A DNA stretch of 64,000 bases from Ancylobacter aquaticus (GCF_004339465.1 NZ_SMFY01000001.1:744001-808000); one strand, 5' to 3'. Positions 1-9,087 are shown, numbered from the stretch's first letter. The notes: generated from the sequence alone by a model not told the origin. Made by a program: numbers and translations.

Positions 1-828
1 CTCGCGCGCGCTGCGAAGGGCCTCAAGGGCGCGCGGATCGTGTTCCCCAAGGTTTCAGTCGGCGCCACCCATACGGCGCTGATGGCCGCCAGCCTAGCCG
101 AGGGCGAGACGGTCATCGAGAACGCCGCGCGCGAGCCGGAGATCGTCGACGTCGCCGACTGCATCAACGCCATGGGCGGGCGGATCGAGGGACAGGGCAC
201 CTCGACCATCCGCATCGTCGGCGTGCCGCGCCTCAAGGGTGCCCGCCACTGCGTGCTGCCGGACCGCATCGAGACCGGCACCTATGCGATGGCGGTGGCG
301 ATGACGGGCGGCGACGTGCTGCTGTCCGGCGCGCGGGCCGATCTGCTCGACACGGCGCTGGACACGCTGCGCGAGGCGGGCGCGGAAATCACCGTCTCCA
401 ATGAGGGGCTGCGGGTAAAGCGCAATGGGGCCGGCATTTCCCCAGTCAATGTGACCACCGCGCCGTTCCCGGGCTTTCCCACCGACCTGCAGGCCCAGCT
501 GATGGCGCTGACCACGCGGGCGGGCGGCACCTCGCGCATCACCGAGACCATCTTCGAAAACCGCTTCATGCATGTGCAGGAACTCGCCCGGCTTGGCGCG
601 CGCATCCATCTGGATGGCGAAACCGCCACCATCGAGGGCGTCGAGCGGCTTAAGGGCGCGCCTGTCATGGCGACCGATCTGCGCGCCTCGGTGTCCCTGG
701 TGATCGGCGCGCTCGCCGCCGAAGGCGAGAGCATGATCCACCGGGTCTACCATCTCGATCGCGGCTTCGAGCGGCTGGAGGAGAAGCTCTCCGCCTGCGG
801 CGCCGAGATCGAGCGGCTGGCTGGCTGA
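1..828 (+). CDS. murA: UDP-N-acetylglucosamine 1-carboxyvinyltransferase, C-terminal part
   Basis: Catalyses the first committed step of peptidoglycan synthesis in the cytoplasm, transferring enolpyruvate from PEP to UDP-GlcNAc. The frame is open from base 1, so the gene starts outside the window; about 275 of the usual ~430 residues are present. The reading contains typical MurA stretches: [16 protein letters not shown] near the start, the FPTDLQAQ segment, [13 protein letters not shown], and the closing [14 protein letters not shown]. The catalytic Cys loop lies in the missing N-terminal half. It heads a co-directed run of core genes ending at yacG, an order typical of Hyphomicrobiales. No sign of damage. 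Confidence 0.96.
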   Translation, partial: LARAAKGLKGARIVFPKVSVGATHTALMAASLAEGETVIENAAREPEIVDVADCINAMGGRIEGQGTSTIRIVGVPRLKGARHCVLPDRIETGTYAMAVAMTGGDVLLSGARADLLDTALDTLREAGAEITVSNEGLRVKRNGAGISPVNVTTAPFPGFPTDLQAQLMALTTRAGGTSRITETIFENRFMHVQELARLGARIHLDGETATIEGVERLKGAPVMATDLRASVSLVIGALAAEGESMIHRVYHLDRGFERLEEKLSACGAEIERLAG

Positions 829-918
829 ACCGCGCGCTTACGCACTGTCACCCGGCCCCTTGTCGACAAGGCCTTGCGGCGCCATCTGGGCGTCACAGGA
901 TGTGGCGGAGATGACAAA

Positions 919-1401
919 ATGGCCGGGCTGAAGCTGGTGGCGCTCGATAGCGAGGATCTGGCGGTCCTCTCGGTTCATCTGCAGGACGCCGTAGTCGCTG
1001 TGGCGGACATGGCCTTTCTGCCGAAAGAGCGGCGCTTCGTGCTGCTGGCCAACCGATTCGACTGGGAGAAGTTGATCCAGGCCGAGGCGATGGCCGATGC
1101 CGACGCTCCGCTCGGTGCGGCGGCCGCGGCGGCCGGCCCCTGCGTGAGACGTCGGTCGGGGCTCCGCTTCGAGCGCGTCCTGCGGGCGCGGGTGCGTGGA
1201 ATCGACCTGAAGATGAAGCAGGGCGTGCTCAACCTGCTGGCGCTCCATTTCGAGGAGACCGACGCGCCGTCGGGAATGGTCACTTTCCTGTTCTCGGGAG
1301 GCGGCGAAGTGCAGCTCGATGTCGAATGCATGGAAGCGGGGCTTGAGGACCTCGGTCCCGCCTGGGACGCCAAGGGAACGCCCTGCCACGAGGCCGAGTG
1401 A
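919..1401 (+). CDS. DUF2948 family protein
   Basis: A 160-residue protein of unknown function, recognised as DUF2948 by the opening LKLVALDSEDLAVLSVHLQDAV, the FLPKERRFVLLANRFDWE stretch and its fixed position between murA and hisD in Hyphomicrobiales. The ATG at 919 is preferred over an in-frame upstream start at 874 because GGAG at 907-910 sits 8 bases before it and homologues begin with the LKL segment. There is no signal peptide or membrane segment, so it should be cytosolic. The C-terminal half ends in a basic and hydrophobic strand pattern (MVTFLFSGGGEVQLDVECMEA). Its biochemical role is not known to me; conservation of the neighbourhood is the only functional hint. Confidence 0.85.
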   Translation: MAGLKLVALDSEDLAVLSVHLQDAVVAVADMAFLPKERRFVLLANRFDWEKLIQAEAMADADAPLGAAAAAAGPCVRRRSGLRFERVLRARVRGIDLKMKQGVLNLLALHFEETDAPSGMVTFLFSGGGEVQLDVECMEAGLEDLGPAWDAKGTPCHEAE

Positions 1402-1615
1402 GGCGTCGCGCCGGCGGCCTGTCGACCCAAGGGCATGGCCGGGGCGTTACGGAATGCGCTTGTCTTCGGCGAGCGCGGTTGCGATAGGACAAGCCGACAT
1501 CGGTGCCCGCGCGCCTGCGCGGTCTCGCGCCTGCCGCGCTTGCGTGGCGGCCGGGCCCGCAGGACCCTGACGCGCCGATCCCGACATGCAGGACGCCGAC
1601 CCGCAGGACCACGAT

Positions 1616-2908
1616 ATGCCGCTTCGCCTCGACACACGCTCGCCCGATTTTACGGAACGCTTCCGCGCCTTCCTCGGCACCAAGCGCGAGGTGTCGGCGG
1701 ATGTCGCGCAGGCGGTGGCGAAGATCGTCGAGGAAGTGCGCCACCACGGTGACGCGGCGCTGATTTCCCTTTCCAAGACCTTCGACCGCGTCGATCTCGG
1801 CGCGCTGGGCATCCGCGTGACCGACGACGAAATCGCGGCGGCCGTCGAGGCATCCGATCCGGCGACGCGCGAGGCGCTGGCCTTCGCCCATGGCCGAATC
1901 CGCTCCCACCATCAGCGCCAGCTTCCGACGAGCGGGCGCTATGTCGACGCCGCCGGCGTCGAGCTCGGCCATCGCTGGACGGCGGTGGACGCGGTGGGGC
2001 TCTATGTGCCCGGCGGCACGGCTGCCTACCCCTCTTCCGTGCTGATGAACGCCGTGCCGGCCAAGGTGGCGGGCGTGAAGCGCCTCGCCATGGTGGTGCC
2101 GGCCCCCGATGGCGTGCTGAACCCGCTTGTGCTCGCCGCCGCCGATCTCGCCGGGGTCGACGAGGTGTACCGCGTGGGCGGGGCGCAGGCGATTGCCGCG
2201 CTCGCCTACGGGACGGAAACGATTGCCCCGGTGGCCAAGATCGTCGGGCCCGGCAACGCCTATGTGGCGGCGGCCAAGCGCCATGTCTTCGGCACGGTGG
2301 GCATCGACATGGTGGCCGGCCCTTCCGAGGTGCTGGTGATCGCCGACGGCGAGCAGAACCCGGACTGGATCGCCGCCGACCTGCTCGCCCAGGCCGAGCA
2401 CGACACCGCCGCCCAGTCGATCCTGATGACCGACGATGCCGCCCTGGCCGAGGCGGTGATTGCGGCTGTCGAGCGTCAGCTTGCCACCCTTCCGCGCCGC
2501 GACATCGCGGCGAAGAGCTGGGCGGAGTTTGGCGCGGTGATCCTGCTCGCCAACCTCGATGAGGCGCCGGCGCTGGCCAACCGCCTCGCGCCCGAGCATC
2601 TGGAAATCATGGCGGCCAATGCCGAGGCGCTGGCGGACGCGATCGACCATGCGGGGGCGATTTTCCTCGGCGCCCATACGCCCGAGGCGATCGGCGACTA
2701 TGTCGGCGGCTCCAACCATGTGCTGCCCACCGCGCGTTCCGCGCGCTTCTCCTCGGGTCTCGGCGTGCTCGACTTCATGAAGCGCACCTCGATCCTCAAA
2801 TGTGGGCCGGAGCAGCTTCGCGCGCTCGGTCCGGCGGCGATCGCGCTCGGCGAGGCGGAGGGGCTCAGTGCCCACGCCCGCTCTGTCGCGATCCGGCTCA
2901 ACCTCTGA
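1616..2908 (+). CDS. hisD: Histidinol dehydrogenase
   Basis: Carries out the last two steps of histidine biosynthesis, the NAD-dependent four-electron oxidation of L-histidinol to L-histidine, using an active-site zinc. 430 residues, the normal family length. Visible signatures include [35 protein letters not shown], the [11 protein letters not shown] stretch, the [14 protein letters not shown] strand, QAEHD with the zinc and base residues, and APEHLE near the C-terminus. The ATG at 1616 is preferred over an in-frame ATG at 1586 because homologues start with M-P-x-R-L-D. The stop lies 10 bases before the next gene, suggesting co-transcription with UPF0262 and the phosphatase. Confidence 0.96.
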   Translation: MPLRLDTRSPDFTERFRAFLGTKREVSADVAQAVAKIVEEVRHHGDAALISLSKTFDRVDLGALGIRVTDDEIAAAVEASDPATREALAFAHGRIRSHHQRQLPTSGRYVDAAGVELGHRWTAVDAVGLYVPGGTAAYPSSVLMNAVPAKVAGVKRLAMVVPAPDGVLNPLVLAAADLAGVDEVYRVGGAQAIAALAYGTETIAPVAKIVGPGNAYVAAAKRHVFGTVGIDMVAGPSEVLVIADGEQNPDWIAADLLAQAEHDTAAQSILMTDDAALAEAVIAAVERQLATLPRRDIAAKSWAEFGAVILLANLDEAPALANRLAPEHLEIMAANAEALADAIDHAGAIFLGAHTPEAIGDYVGGSNHVLPTARSARFSSGLGVLDFMKRTSILKCGPEQLRALGPAAIALGEAEGLSAHARSVAIRLNL

Positions 2909-2918
2909 CGGGGGCCCG

Positions 2919-3413
2919 ATGGCCGGGGATGACCCCTATGCGCAGACCCGCCGCCTGGCCGCGGTGACGCTGGACGGCGCTTCGATCGGCCGTTCCAATG
3001 TCGATGTTGAGCATGAACGCGCCGTAGCCATCTATGATCTTCTGGCCGAGAACAGCTTCGCGCCGCTGGGCGACACGGCGCCCGGTCCCTACCGACTTGC
3101 CATCTCGCTGAGCGAGGGGCGCCTGGTGCTCGACGTCACCCGCGAGGACGGCGCGCCGGTCGCGCAGCACCAATTGTCGCTCAGCCCGCTGCGGAGGGTT
3201 GTGCGCGACTATTTTCTGGTCTGCGAGAGCTATTATTCCGCCATCCGCACGTCCAGTCCCTCGCAGATCGAAGCCATCGACATGGGGCGGCGCGGCCTGC
3301 ACAACGAGGCCTCCGAACTGCTGCGCGAGCGGCTGAAGGACAAGATCGCCCTCGATTTCGGCACGGCCCGGCGCCTGTTCACGCTGGTCTGCGCCCTGCA
3401 CTGGAAAGGCTGA
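2919..3413 (+). CDS. UPF0262 family protein
   Basis: A 164-residue conserved alphaproteobacterial protein of unknown function. Diagnostic stretches are the [16 protein letters not shown] segment, [16 protein letters not shown], the [27 protein letters not shown] region (only partly quoted here as positions ~100-130) and a C-terminal helix ending in LHWKG. The ATG at 2919 follows hisD by 10 bases; a longer open frame reaching back to 2802 overlaps hisD and is rejected as a start. The next gene begins 2 bases after its stop. No catalytic motif, signal or membrane span is visible. Its constant placement beside a low-molecular-weight phosphatase gene hints at a shared process, but that is inference. 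Confidence 0.9.
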   Translation: MAGDDPYAQTRRLAAVTLDGASIGRSNVDVEHERAVAIYDLLAENSFAPLGDTAPGPYRLAISLSEGRLVLDVTREDGAPVAQHQLSLSPLRRVVRDYFLVCESYYSAIRTSSPSQIEAIDMGRRGLHNEASELLRERLKDKIALDFGTARRLFTLVCALHWKG

Positions 3414-3415
3414 GC

Positions 3416-3907
3416 GTGGCCGCGCCCGGCACCGTCGAGGGTGCGGCGGCCGGCCCCGGCCGCGCCCCCCGCCAGGAGCGGCCGCAATCGGTTCTGTTCA
3501 TGTGCGGGCAGAACAGCGTGCGCTCGCCGATGGCGGCGGTGCTGGCGCGGCATCTGTTCGGCCGCTCGCTCTATGTCGGCTCGGCCGGCGTGCTCAAGGG
3601 CGAGACCGACCCCTTCGTGACCGCCGCCATTGACGAAGTGGGGCTCGACCTTTCCCGCCACCGGCCGCAGACTCTGGAGGAGTTGGAGGAGAATGAGGGC
3701 CTCGGCTTCGACCTTGTCATTACCCTTTCCCCCGACGCGCATCACCGCGCGCTGGAGCTGACCCGGACGAACGCCATCGACGTGGAATACTGGCCGACGC
3801 CCGACCCGACGGTGGTCAGTGGCAATCGCGAGCAGCGTCTCGACGCCTATCGCGGCGTGCGCGACGAGCTTGAGCGCCGGATCCGCACCCGCTTCCGGCC
3901 GCGATGA
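3416..3907 (+). CDS. Low-molecular-weight protein-tyrosine-phosphatase family (ArsC-like fold)
   Basis: Cytosolic 163-residue phosphatase-fold protein. The P-loop CX5R is present as C30-GQNSV-R36 followed by S37, and a DP motif (PTPDPTVV, about residue 130) supplies the general acid typical of this family. Residues 1-22 form a Pro/Ala/Arg-rich extension ahead of the first strand (SVLFMCG). The start is a GTG 2 bases after the UPF0262 stop, so translation is probably coupled. The family includes tyrosine phosphatases and arsenate reductases; the extra thiols needed for arsenate reductase cycling are not evident, so phosphatase is the better guess. The substrate is unknown. Confidence 0.85.
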   Translation: MAAPGTVEGAAAGPGRAPRQERPQSVLFMCGQNSVRSPMAAVLARHLFGRSLYVGSAGVLKGETDPFVTAAIDEVGLDLSRHRPQTLEELEENEGLGFDLVITLSPDAHHRALELTRTNAIDVEYWPTPDPTVVSGNREQRLDAYRGVRDELERRIRTRFRPR

Positions 3908-4009
3908 GCGGATGGGGAAGATCGCGAAAAGCGTTCAACTTTGGCCGGACATGTTCTAGCGTGCCGGCGAATTGGACCGCCGGGTTGCCGGCGGAAAAGG
4001 AGTGACTGC

Positions 4010-4633
4010 GTGAGCGCCCGCCCGAAACTGGTGCTGGCCTCGGGCTCGCCGCGTCGTCTGGCGCTGCTCGCCCAGGCCGGAATCGAACCCGATGCCCTGC
4101 TGCCGGCCGATATTGACGAGACGCCGGAGCGCGGCGAGCTTCCCCGCCGGCTGGCGCTGCGGCTGGCGCGCGAGAAGCTCGACGCCTCCGATGCGCGCCG
4201 CCGGACGCTGGGCGAGCATGAGGGCGCCTTCCTGCTCGCCGCCGACACGGTGGTGGCGGTGGGCCGGCGCATCCTTCCCAAGCCCGATGTCTCGGAAGAG
4301 GCGGCCGAGTGCCTGCGCCTGCTCTCGGGCCGCGCCCATCGCGTCTATACCGGGCTTGCGCTGATGACGCCGAAGGGTGGCATTCGCACGCGCCTGGTCG
4401 AGACGAGGGTGCGCTTCAAGCGGCTCTCGCGCGAGGAGATGGAGGCCTATCTCGCGGCCCGCGAATGGGAAGGCAAGGCCGGCGGCTACGCCATTCAGGG
4501 CCTCGCCGGCGTGTTCGTGGTCAAGCTGGTGGGGTCCTACACCAATGTGGTCGGCCTGCCGCTGGCGGAGACGGTGGCGCTGCTCTCCGGCGAGCGTTTC
4601 CCGGTCTATCAGCGCTGGGGCCACCCGGAATGA
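4010..4633 (+). CDS. maf: Maf-like nucleoside triphosphate pyrophosphatase
   Basis: House-cleaning pyrophosphatase that hydrolyses non-canonical or modified nucleotides to monophosphates. 207 residues, normal for the family. The N-terminal [18 protein letters not shown] is the Maf signature; [18 protein letters not shown] carries the catalytic Asp region; the [16 protein letters not shown] segment and [12 protein letters not shown] complete the fold. The GTG at 4010 is chosen because AGGAG at 3998-4002 precedes it with 7-base spacing and homologues start at this point. In many relatives infA lies just upstream, but the 102 bases before this gene cannot hold it. The end overlaps yacG by ATGA. 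Confidence 0.93.
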   Translation: MSARPKLVLASGSPRRLALLAQAGIEPDALLPADIDETPERGELPRRLALRLAREKLDASDARRRTLGEHEGAFLLAADTVVAVGRRILPKPDVSEEAAECLRLLSGRAHRVYTGLALMTPKGGIRTRLVETRVRFKRLSREEMEAYLAAREWEGKAGGYAIQGLAGVFVVKLVGSYTNVVGLPLAETVALLSGERFPVYQRWGHPE

Positions 4634-4845
4634 ACGCCAGCAGCCCTCCCGCAGCCGGCGGCAAGCCCTGCCCGATCTGCGGCAAGCCGATGGTGGAGAA
4701 ATACAAGCCCTTCTGCTCCGCCCGCTGCGCCGATATCGACCTGCACCGCTGGCTCACCGGCGCTTATGCCATTCCCGTCACCGAAAATGACGACGAGGAT
4801 GGCGACGAGCCGTCCCTCGCCCCGAAGCCACCGCGCGAGGACTGA
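4630..4845 (+). CDS. yacG: DNA gyrase inhibitor YacG (zinc-binding)
   Basis: Small 71-residue zinc protein. E. coli YacG binds GyrB and blocks DNA binding by gyrase. The zinc ligands are visible as C14-x2-C17 (CPICGKP) and C29-x3-C33 (CSARC), followed by the conserved D-I-D-L-H-R-W-L segment. The tail is acidic and then Pro/Lys-rich, usual for alphaproteobacterial members. The ATG overlaps the maf stop (ATGA at 4630-4633), so translation is coupled. It closes the core gene run that starts with murA. Confidence 0.93.
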   Translation: MNASSPPAAGGKPCPICGKPMVEKYKPFCSARCADIDLHRWLTGAYAIPVTENDDEDGDEPSLAPKPPRED

Positions 4846-5578
4846 GGGGGCAGGTAGCGCGCGGGAGGGCAGAGACGGTGAGGGACCCTGCCTCGTCCCG
4901 ACGTCGCCCTGCACGTTCTGAGGACCCGCCGGGATGGAACGGCCGCTCTGGCCACTCGCTCCCGTCCGTTGGGGAGCACGCAGACGCACGCAGGACCCTC
5001 CCTCGCCGCCGGACGACCTTGGAGCCTGTTTGACATCGCTCCCGCTGGTGCCATGCCGGAATGGCACCAGGCTGTACGCGAGAACGCTACGGTATTGGCA
5101 GGTTTAGTCCGGCTCTTGCCTCCGGTTGCGGCCGGGATGGCAGTTTCCCAAGGGAATGTCCAAACAGGCTCTCATGAGGGCCGAGCCGAGGGGGGCGCCA
5201 TGATTGACGACGCTGACGCCGCGCCCGGGCTTCCCTTCGGTTCCGCCTTGCCGTGGGGAAGGCTGTTCCGGGCTGGACCGGCCGTTTCCAGACAGCAAGC
5301 CGGCCCTCTGCCGCTCGCCGGCAACGTGGCGGCCGGGTGAATGTTGCGGCCGGGCGGGTATTGCCACTAGGTGTTCATTCCCGGCATTTAAAGGATTGGA
5401 TCGAGGATGAATCTCTCCGGCTGTGAAGTCCAGCATCTGAAGCGGGGGAGGCGCTGGCGGGTCTCCTGCGCCCTTCAGCCCGGTTCGCCCCACCGATCCT
5501 AAGGCCGCCGCCCGACGACGTGCGGGCGGCATGCGCGATCAGGATTGGGGAAAGCCGGAATTTCCCTTTCCGTAGATA
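4846..5578. other. Long non-coding stretch between yacG and tRNA-Phe
   Basis: About 730 bases with no open frame that looks like a gene: all open frames here have arginine/proline-rich shadow composition and no recognisable motif. The stretch holds the MITE-like inverted repeat at 5021-5172 (listed separately). The tRNA promoter begins just after it. Confidence 0.6.
5021..5172. repeat. MITE-like element with terminal inverted repeats
   Basis: An 11-base perfect inverted repeat, GAGCCTGTTTG at 5022-5032 and CAAACAGGCTC at 5161-5171, encloses about 150 bases. The similarity continues inwards imperfectly (GACATCGCTCCC against the complement of AAGGGAATGTCC). Inside is a second palindrome, CTGGTGCCAT at 5045-5054 with ATGGCACCAG at 5061-5070. 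Size, terminal symmetry and lack of coding content suggest a non-autonomous mobile element or a large structured repeat. No clear target duplication is visible. Confidence 0.45.
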
Positions 5579-5607
5579 TGGACAGGGCGCGGCCAAGACC
5601 CTATAAC
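5579..5607 (+). promoter_or_regulatory. Promoter of tRNA-Phe
   Basis: A sigma-70-like promoter: -35 TGGACA (5579-5584), a 17-base spacer and -10 TATAAC (5602-5607), about 40 bases upstream of the tRNA, which fits a short processed leader. Confidence 0.55.
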
Positions 5608-5646
5608 CCGCCCGCTCCGCATGGCCTTCAAGCCATTGCCGGCTAC

Positions 5647-5722
5647 GCCCAGGTAGCTCAGTTGGTAGAGCATGCGACTGAAAATCGCAGTGTCGGCGGT
5701 TCGACTCCGTCCCTGGGCACCA
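5647..5722 (+). tRNA. tRNA-Phe (anticodon GAA)
   Basis: A 76-base cloverleaf. The acceptor stem pairs GCCCAGG with CCTGGGC, the discriminator is A and CCA is encoded. The D-arm is GCTC...GAGC. The anticodon stem TGCGA/TCGCA encloses the loop CTGAAAA, giving anticodon GAA. The T-arm has GGTTCGACTCC. The 3' end is the insertion point of the island that follows. Confidence 0.97.
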
Positions 5723-5723
5723 T
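5708..5723 (+). other. attL-like core at the tRNA-Phe 3' end
   Basis: The tRNA 3' end CGTCCCTGGGCACCAT reappears with one base deleted (CGTCCCTGGCACCAT) at 18657-18671. A tRNA-adjacent integrase gene starts 200 bases downstream, so this is the probable left attachment site of the island. Confidence 0.6.
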
Positions 5724-5856
5724 TTCCTCCCTATCGGGTGGGATCAGACCCTATCATATAGCATCATATCCCACTGTTTCCATTGGAAAATTCGTGGCGG
5801 GACGGTCTCATTTAGTGGCTCTTAGCGTCACGTCCGATCACTGCATGTCACGAATT

Positions 5857-5910
5857 TGTTGGCCTTGATGTTGGCCCCAAGCTGCGCTCTGTTGGCCTCA
5901 GAAGCCAACA
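5857..5910 (+). repeat. TGTTGGC repeats upstream of the integrase (arm-type sites?)
   Basis: Direct copies TGTTGGCCTT (5857-5866), TGTTGGCCCC (5869-5878) and TGTTGGCCTC (5890-5899), plus an inverted GCCAACA (5904-5910). The first two are 12 bases apart, the same period as the pair at the island's right end (18574-18595). They are probably integrase arm-binding or excisionase sites and may also control the integrase promoter. Confidence 0.55.
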
Positions 5911-5923
5911 GGATGGTGGCGAT

Positions 5924-7114
5924 ATGCCTTTGTCTGACACATCGTGCCGCGCCGCCAAACCTGCGGATCGCGAATACAAGCTCTCCGATGGGGGCGGGCT
6001 CTATCTCCTCGTAAAGCCAAACGGCACAAGGCTTTGGAACCAGGCCTACCGTTTCGCGGGGAAGCAGAAGAAGCTCTCCCATGGCGCCTATCCCTTGATT
6101 TCGCTGGCAGATGCCCGCGGGCTGCGTGACGACGCCAAGAGGCTGTTGGCCTCGGGTGTGGACCCCGGGGCCAACAAACGGGTTCAGCGGCTGGAAGCGG
6201 CGACCTCTGCCGGCGACACGTTCGGCATCATCGCCGACGAGTACCTTGCCCGGCTGGAGGATCAGGGCGCAGCCAAAGCGACGGTGACGAAAAATCGCTG
6301 GATGCTCACGGACCTCGCGGGGCCCGCGCTGGGGCTGAGGCCGATATCGGAGATCACTCCGGCGGAGATCCTTGCCCTGCTCCAGCAGATCGAGCGCAGC
6401 GGCCGCCGCGAGACGGCCCGCCGGCTGCGCAGCGTGATCGGCACCGTGTTCCGCCTGGCCGTGGCGACCCTGCGCGCCAAGGACGACCCTACCCAGCCGC
6501 TCAAGGGGGCCTTGAAGGCGCCCAAGGTGCGCCACAGGGCGGCGATCACCGACGAGAAGAAGCTTGGCGCCCTACTCGCCGCGATCGACGACTATGACGG
6601 CTGGCCGACGTTGCGCTGCGCGCTTCAATTCGCGGCCCTGACGTTCACCCGACCGGGCGAGGTGCGTGGGGCAACCTGGGACGAGATCGCGCTCGACGCC
6701 GCCGTCTGGCGCATCGACGGCAAGCGCACCAAAGTTCGCCGCCCCCACGAAGTGCCACTGTCCCGCCAAGCCATCGACGTGCTGCGCGAGGTCAAAGAGG
6801 TGGCGAGGGCGAGCAAGCTGGTTTTCCCGTCCATCCGGTCGAACGCGCGCCCGCTATCCGAGAACGCCATGAACTCGGCGCTCCGCCGGCTGGGGTTCAC
6901 CCAAGACGAGATGACAGCCCACGGGTTCCGCGCGGCGGCGAGTTCGATCCTGAATGAGAGGGGCTATCGGGCCGATGTGATCGAGGCCGCGCTCGGCCAC
7001 CAGGAGAAAAACGAGATCCGGCGAGCCTACAATCACGCGACCTACTGGCCTGAACGCACCGAGCTGATGCAGGCTTGGGCGGATCATCTCGACAGCATGA
7101 AAGGCGCAGGATGA
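5924..7114 (+). CDS. P4-type tyrosine recombinase (island integrase)
   Basis: 396-residue site-specific integrase of the tRNA-targeting P4 family. The N-terminal arm-binding domain (DUF4102) is visible in residues 1-85 (YKLSDGGGLYLLV, SHGAYPLISLADAR). The core-binding domain follows at about 90-200, and the catalytic domain carries R243 (TRPGEVRG), H333/R336 (HGFRAA), H359 (LGHQEK) and nucleophile Y369. All key residues are present, so it is probably active. It starts 200 bases after tRNA-Phe and points into the island, the usual arrangement. The stop overlaps the next gene by ATGA. Confidence 0.95.
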   Translation: MPLSDTSCRAAKPADREYKLSDGGGLYLLVKPNGTRLWNQAYRFAGKQKKLSHGAYPLISLADARGLRDDAKRLLASGVDPGANKRVQRLEAATSAGDTFGIIADEYLARLEDQGAAKATVTKNRWMLTDLAGPALGLRPISEITPAEILALLQQIERSGRRETARRLRSVIGTVFRLAVATLRAKDDPTQPLKGALKAPKVRHRAAITDEKKLGALLAAIDDYDGWPTLRCALQFAALTFTRPGEVRGATWDEIALDAAVWRIDGKRTKVRRPHEVPLSRQAIDVLREVKEVARASKLVFPSIRSNARPLSENAMNSALRRLGFTQDEMTAHGFRAAASSILNERGYRADVIEAALGHQEKNEIRRAYNHATYWPERTELMQAWADHLDSMKGAG

Positions 7115-7569
7115 TGGGGAAGGATGGGGGCGGTTCCGTTTCTCCCTTGGCGGAACTGTTTGCCGCGCGCGACGTGCTCAACGAGCACGATCTCCGGGTC
7201 CTGAAAGGTGTTGCCGCGATTACCGGTGTCGATGTCGCCAAGCTGCGCGCTGACTTCGAAAGGGGCGGGCCATTGGCCATTGCCCTCGGGCGGCTCCTGG
7301 GCATCGGACGGCTTTTGTCGAAACGAGCCCCCGGCCGGCCTCGAAATAGTTTGAAGAATGCCGCGCTGGCTCACAATGTGGTCACTGAGCTTATGGAGAA
7401 CGGAGCCAGTCGGGCTGAAGCTATACGACGCGCACCCGCCGAACTATCACGTCTCGGAGTGAACAACGGCCGTAATCCGCCGGGGCTCTACAGCACGAAG
7501 CAGATTATGCGTCTTCTGGACCGGTATCCCGAAATTTGGCTGGATCCCCCCGATCAGCAGGGACATTAA
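7111..7569 (+). CDS. Hypothetical protein coupled to the integrase
   Basis: 152 residues, not recognised. The ATG at 7111 overlaps the integrase stop (ATGA), so the two are translationally coupled. The C-terminal half (residues ~75-150) reads like a DNA-binding region: a basic linker KRAPGRPRNS, helices with NVVTELMENGASRAEAIRRA, then a segment ending near LYSTKQIMRLLDRYPE, resembling a helix-turn-helix. There is no signal or membrane segment. Position and coupling suggest a role in integration, excision or regulation of the island, but that is inference only. Confidence 0.6.
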   Translation: MMGKDGGGSVSPLAELFAARDVLNEHDLRVLKGVAAITGVDVAKLRADFERGGPLAIALGRLLGIGRLLSKRAPGRPRNSLKNAALAHNVVTELMENGASRAEAIRRAPAELSRLGVNNGRNPPGLYSTKQIMRLLDRYPEIWLDPPDQQGH

Positions 7570-7647
7570 TTGGGGCGGCTTTTATTGTCCCATACCGCCT
7601 GATTTTCTCAGCCTCGACGGGATATTTGTCGATAGGAGAAGATCGAA

Positions 7648-7869
7648 ATGCGGGCGACATCTGCCTCTGATCAAGCGCGACCTGCTGCATGCTCCGTCGC
7701 GGACGGTGCACGTTATGTCGGAATTTCGGAGCCGACTCTCTGGCGAATGCTACGCCACGGCCAGGTGACACGTCTAAAGCTTCGCGGCCGGACGCTCGTC
7801 CGCTACGCTGATCTGGACAACTTACTCGATCCGCAAGCGCATTCCTCCAATCCGGAGGGCGCGCAGTGA
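7648..7869 (+). CDS. AlpA/excisionase-like helix-turn-helix protein
   Basis: 73 residues. The segment SVADGARYVGISEPTLWRML followed by KLRGRTLVRYADLDNLL is the HTH_17 (MerR-like, excisionase) pattern: helix-turn-helix, a small wing with an Arg-rich strand, then a final helix. AGGAG at 7635-7639 precedes the ATG with good spacing. Proteins of this kind act as recombination directionality factors or as activators of island genes (AlpA). It overlaps the next gene by GTGA at 7866-7869, so both are probably made together. Confidence 0.75.
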   Translation: MRATSASDQARPAACSVADGARYVGISEPTLWRMLRHGQVTRLKLRGRTLVRYADLDNLLDPQAHSSNPEGAQ

Positions 7870-8744
7870 GGCTCGACAACCCGCATCCTGACAGTTTCCT
7901 ATATTTCGCGGCGCGTCTGCGCGAAGATGAGACGCTGTGCCGCGTCAGTCCCGACCTTCTGATCGCAAAGCATTGTTTTACGGCGCGCGGTGCGGGAGTT
8001 GTCAAACACGCCGCCGTTGAAAATTTCCAGCAGCGTGAGGCGATCTATACTTCTTCGTATCTGCAGGGAGCACAGAAGCGCGACGAAGCCCTTGATATGT
8101 CCAACCCGGCCGTGCGGTTCCTCGCCGAAACATGCGGCTCCTACGCTTCCCTGCTCCAAGCGCGGGCCGAGCCGGCGCCGGAGATACGGCGAGGCGCTGA
8201 TGGATGGCGGCCGACTTGGCAAACAGTTGACGGCATCGTCTTCGGCGCTTGGCTCGCCACGGGCGCAGAGAGTTGCTCCAGCGCGGCGCAGCTCCTCAAC
8301 TCCGAACCCCCACGCTTCGAGCGGCTCGGAGGTCGCGTTGGCAGGTGTGCGGTGCACCGGTCTCTTGAGCGCGAAATATCCCGCTTCGCCCGCAATTCTC
8401 CGCTTGGCCACGAGATTACGTTCTGGACCGCCGCCGCGCTTGTGCAGATTTCCGAGGTGCGCGCGGCACTCGCCGTCTGGAAGCGACTCCATGTGGAAAA
8501 GGGACGCAACACCGTCGGCGCTTACTGGCGGGGATTGAGGCTCGACGGCCGGTTGTTCGAGATGAAGACTGCCGCGGAGGAGGCCGAATTGATCGCCAGC
8601 ACCGGCCTTCGCCAGGAGGCCGAGGCGTCGGCATGGGTCATTCATGGCCGCGTGCTCGCGCACCTGATGAAGGTGGCTGCGGAGCGACACGTGATCGAAC
8701 AGCGGCAAAAACCGGCCGAAGTATCGAACGCATGGCCGAGTTAG
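7866..8744 (+). CDS. Hypothetical island protein
   Basis: 292 residues, GTG start overlapping the upstream excisionase-like gene by 4 bases. I do not recognise a family. It is soluble, with no signal peptide or transmembrane run. Visible features are an N-terminal segment rich in charged residues, a Trp-containing central region (TWQTVDGIVFGAWL) and a C-terminal helical region from about residue 170 (REISRFARNSPLGHEITFW, then helices with AEEAELIASTGLRQEAEASA). Its location between an excisionase-like gene and a primase suggests an island replication or regulatory role, without direct evidence. Confidence 0.55.
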   Translation: MRLDNPHPDSFLYFAARLREDETLCRVSPDLLIAKHCFTARGAGVVKHAAVENFQQREAIYTSSYLQGAQKRDEALDMSNPAVRFLAETCGSYASLLQARAEPAPEIRRGADGWRPTWQTVDGIVFGAWLATGAESCSSAAQLLNSEPPRFERLGGRVGRCAVHRSLEREISRFARNSPLGHEITFWTAAALVQISEVRAALAVWKRLHVEKGRNTVGAYWRGLRLDGRLFEMKTAAEEAELIASTGLRQEAEASAWVIHGRVLAHLMKVAAERHVIEQRQKPAEVSNAWPS

Positions 8745-8767
8745 CCTCGGGCAGAGGTGCAATCCCT

Positions 8768-9034
8768 ATGCAAACGTCGCGAACCGAAACTTCCGTCCTC
8801 CTCATTACCCACGCTGCCGCAGCGCTCGGTGTCTCGACATCCGCGATCCGGGAGTGGCGACGCAATCAGGCGCTCGATGCTGCTGACCTCGATGGACGCC
8901 AGGCCGTGACGGCGGCCAGCGTCCGAGAATTGGCACAGGAGCTCGCGGCACGGCGGGCGGTCGCAAAACGCCGACGCGAGCAGCGCCGGCGGCCCGAGCG
9001 CCCCCATCTGCGCCTTGTCGTCGACAACACCTGA
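8768..9034 (+). CDS. Small helix-turn-helix protein
   Basis: 88 residues from the ATG at 8768, preceded by AGAGG at 8754-8758. An in-frame ATG at 8732 overlapping the upstream gene is an alternative giving 100 residues. Residues 14-31 (LLITHAAAALGVSTSAIREW) form a helix-turn-helix of MerR/excisionase type. The second half is a very basic helix (AARRAVAKRRREQRRR). Probably a DNA-binding island regulator. No other domain is visible. Confidence 0.55.
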   Translation: MQTSRTETSVLLITHAAAALGVSTSAIREWRRNQALDAADLDGRQAVTAASVRELAQELAARRAVAKRRREQRRRPERPHLRLVVDNT

Positions 9035-9087
9035 AATGGATCGGCCGGCGGCTCCTGCACGAGCGCACCGGCCGGAAAGGCATTCGA

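Noticed and set aside
1280..2875. A 531-codon minus-strand open frame
   Set aside because: Antisense to hisD and DUF2948; no recognisable motif.
5545..5868. A 107-codon frame across the tRNA
   Set aside because: It reads through the tRNA-Phe gene and has no motif.
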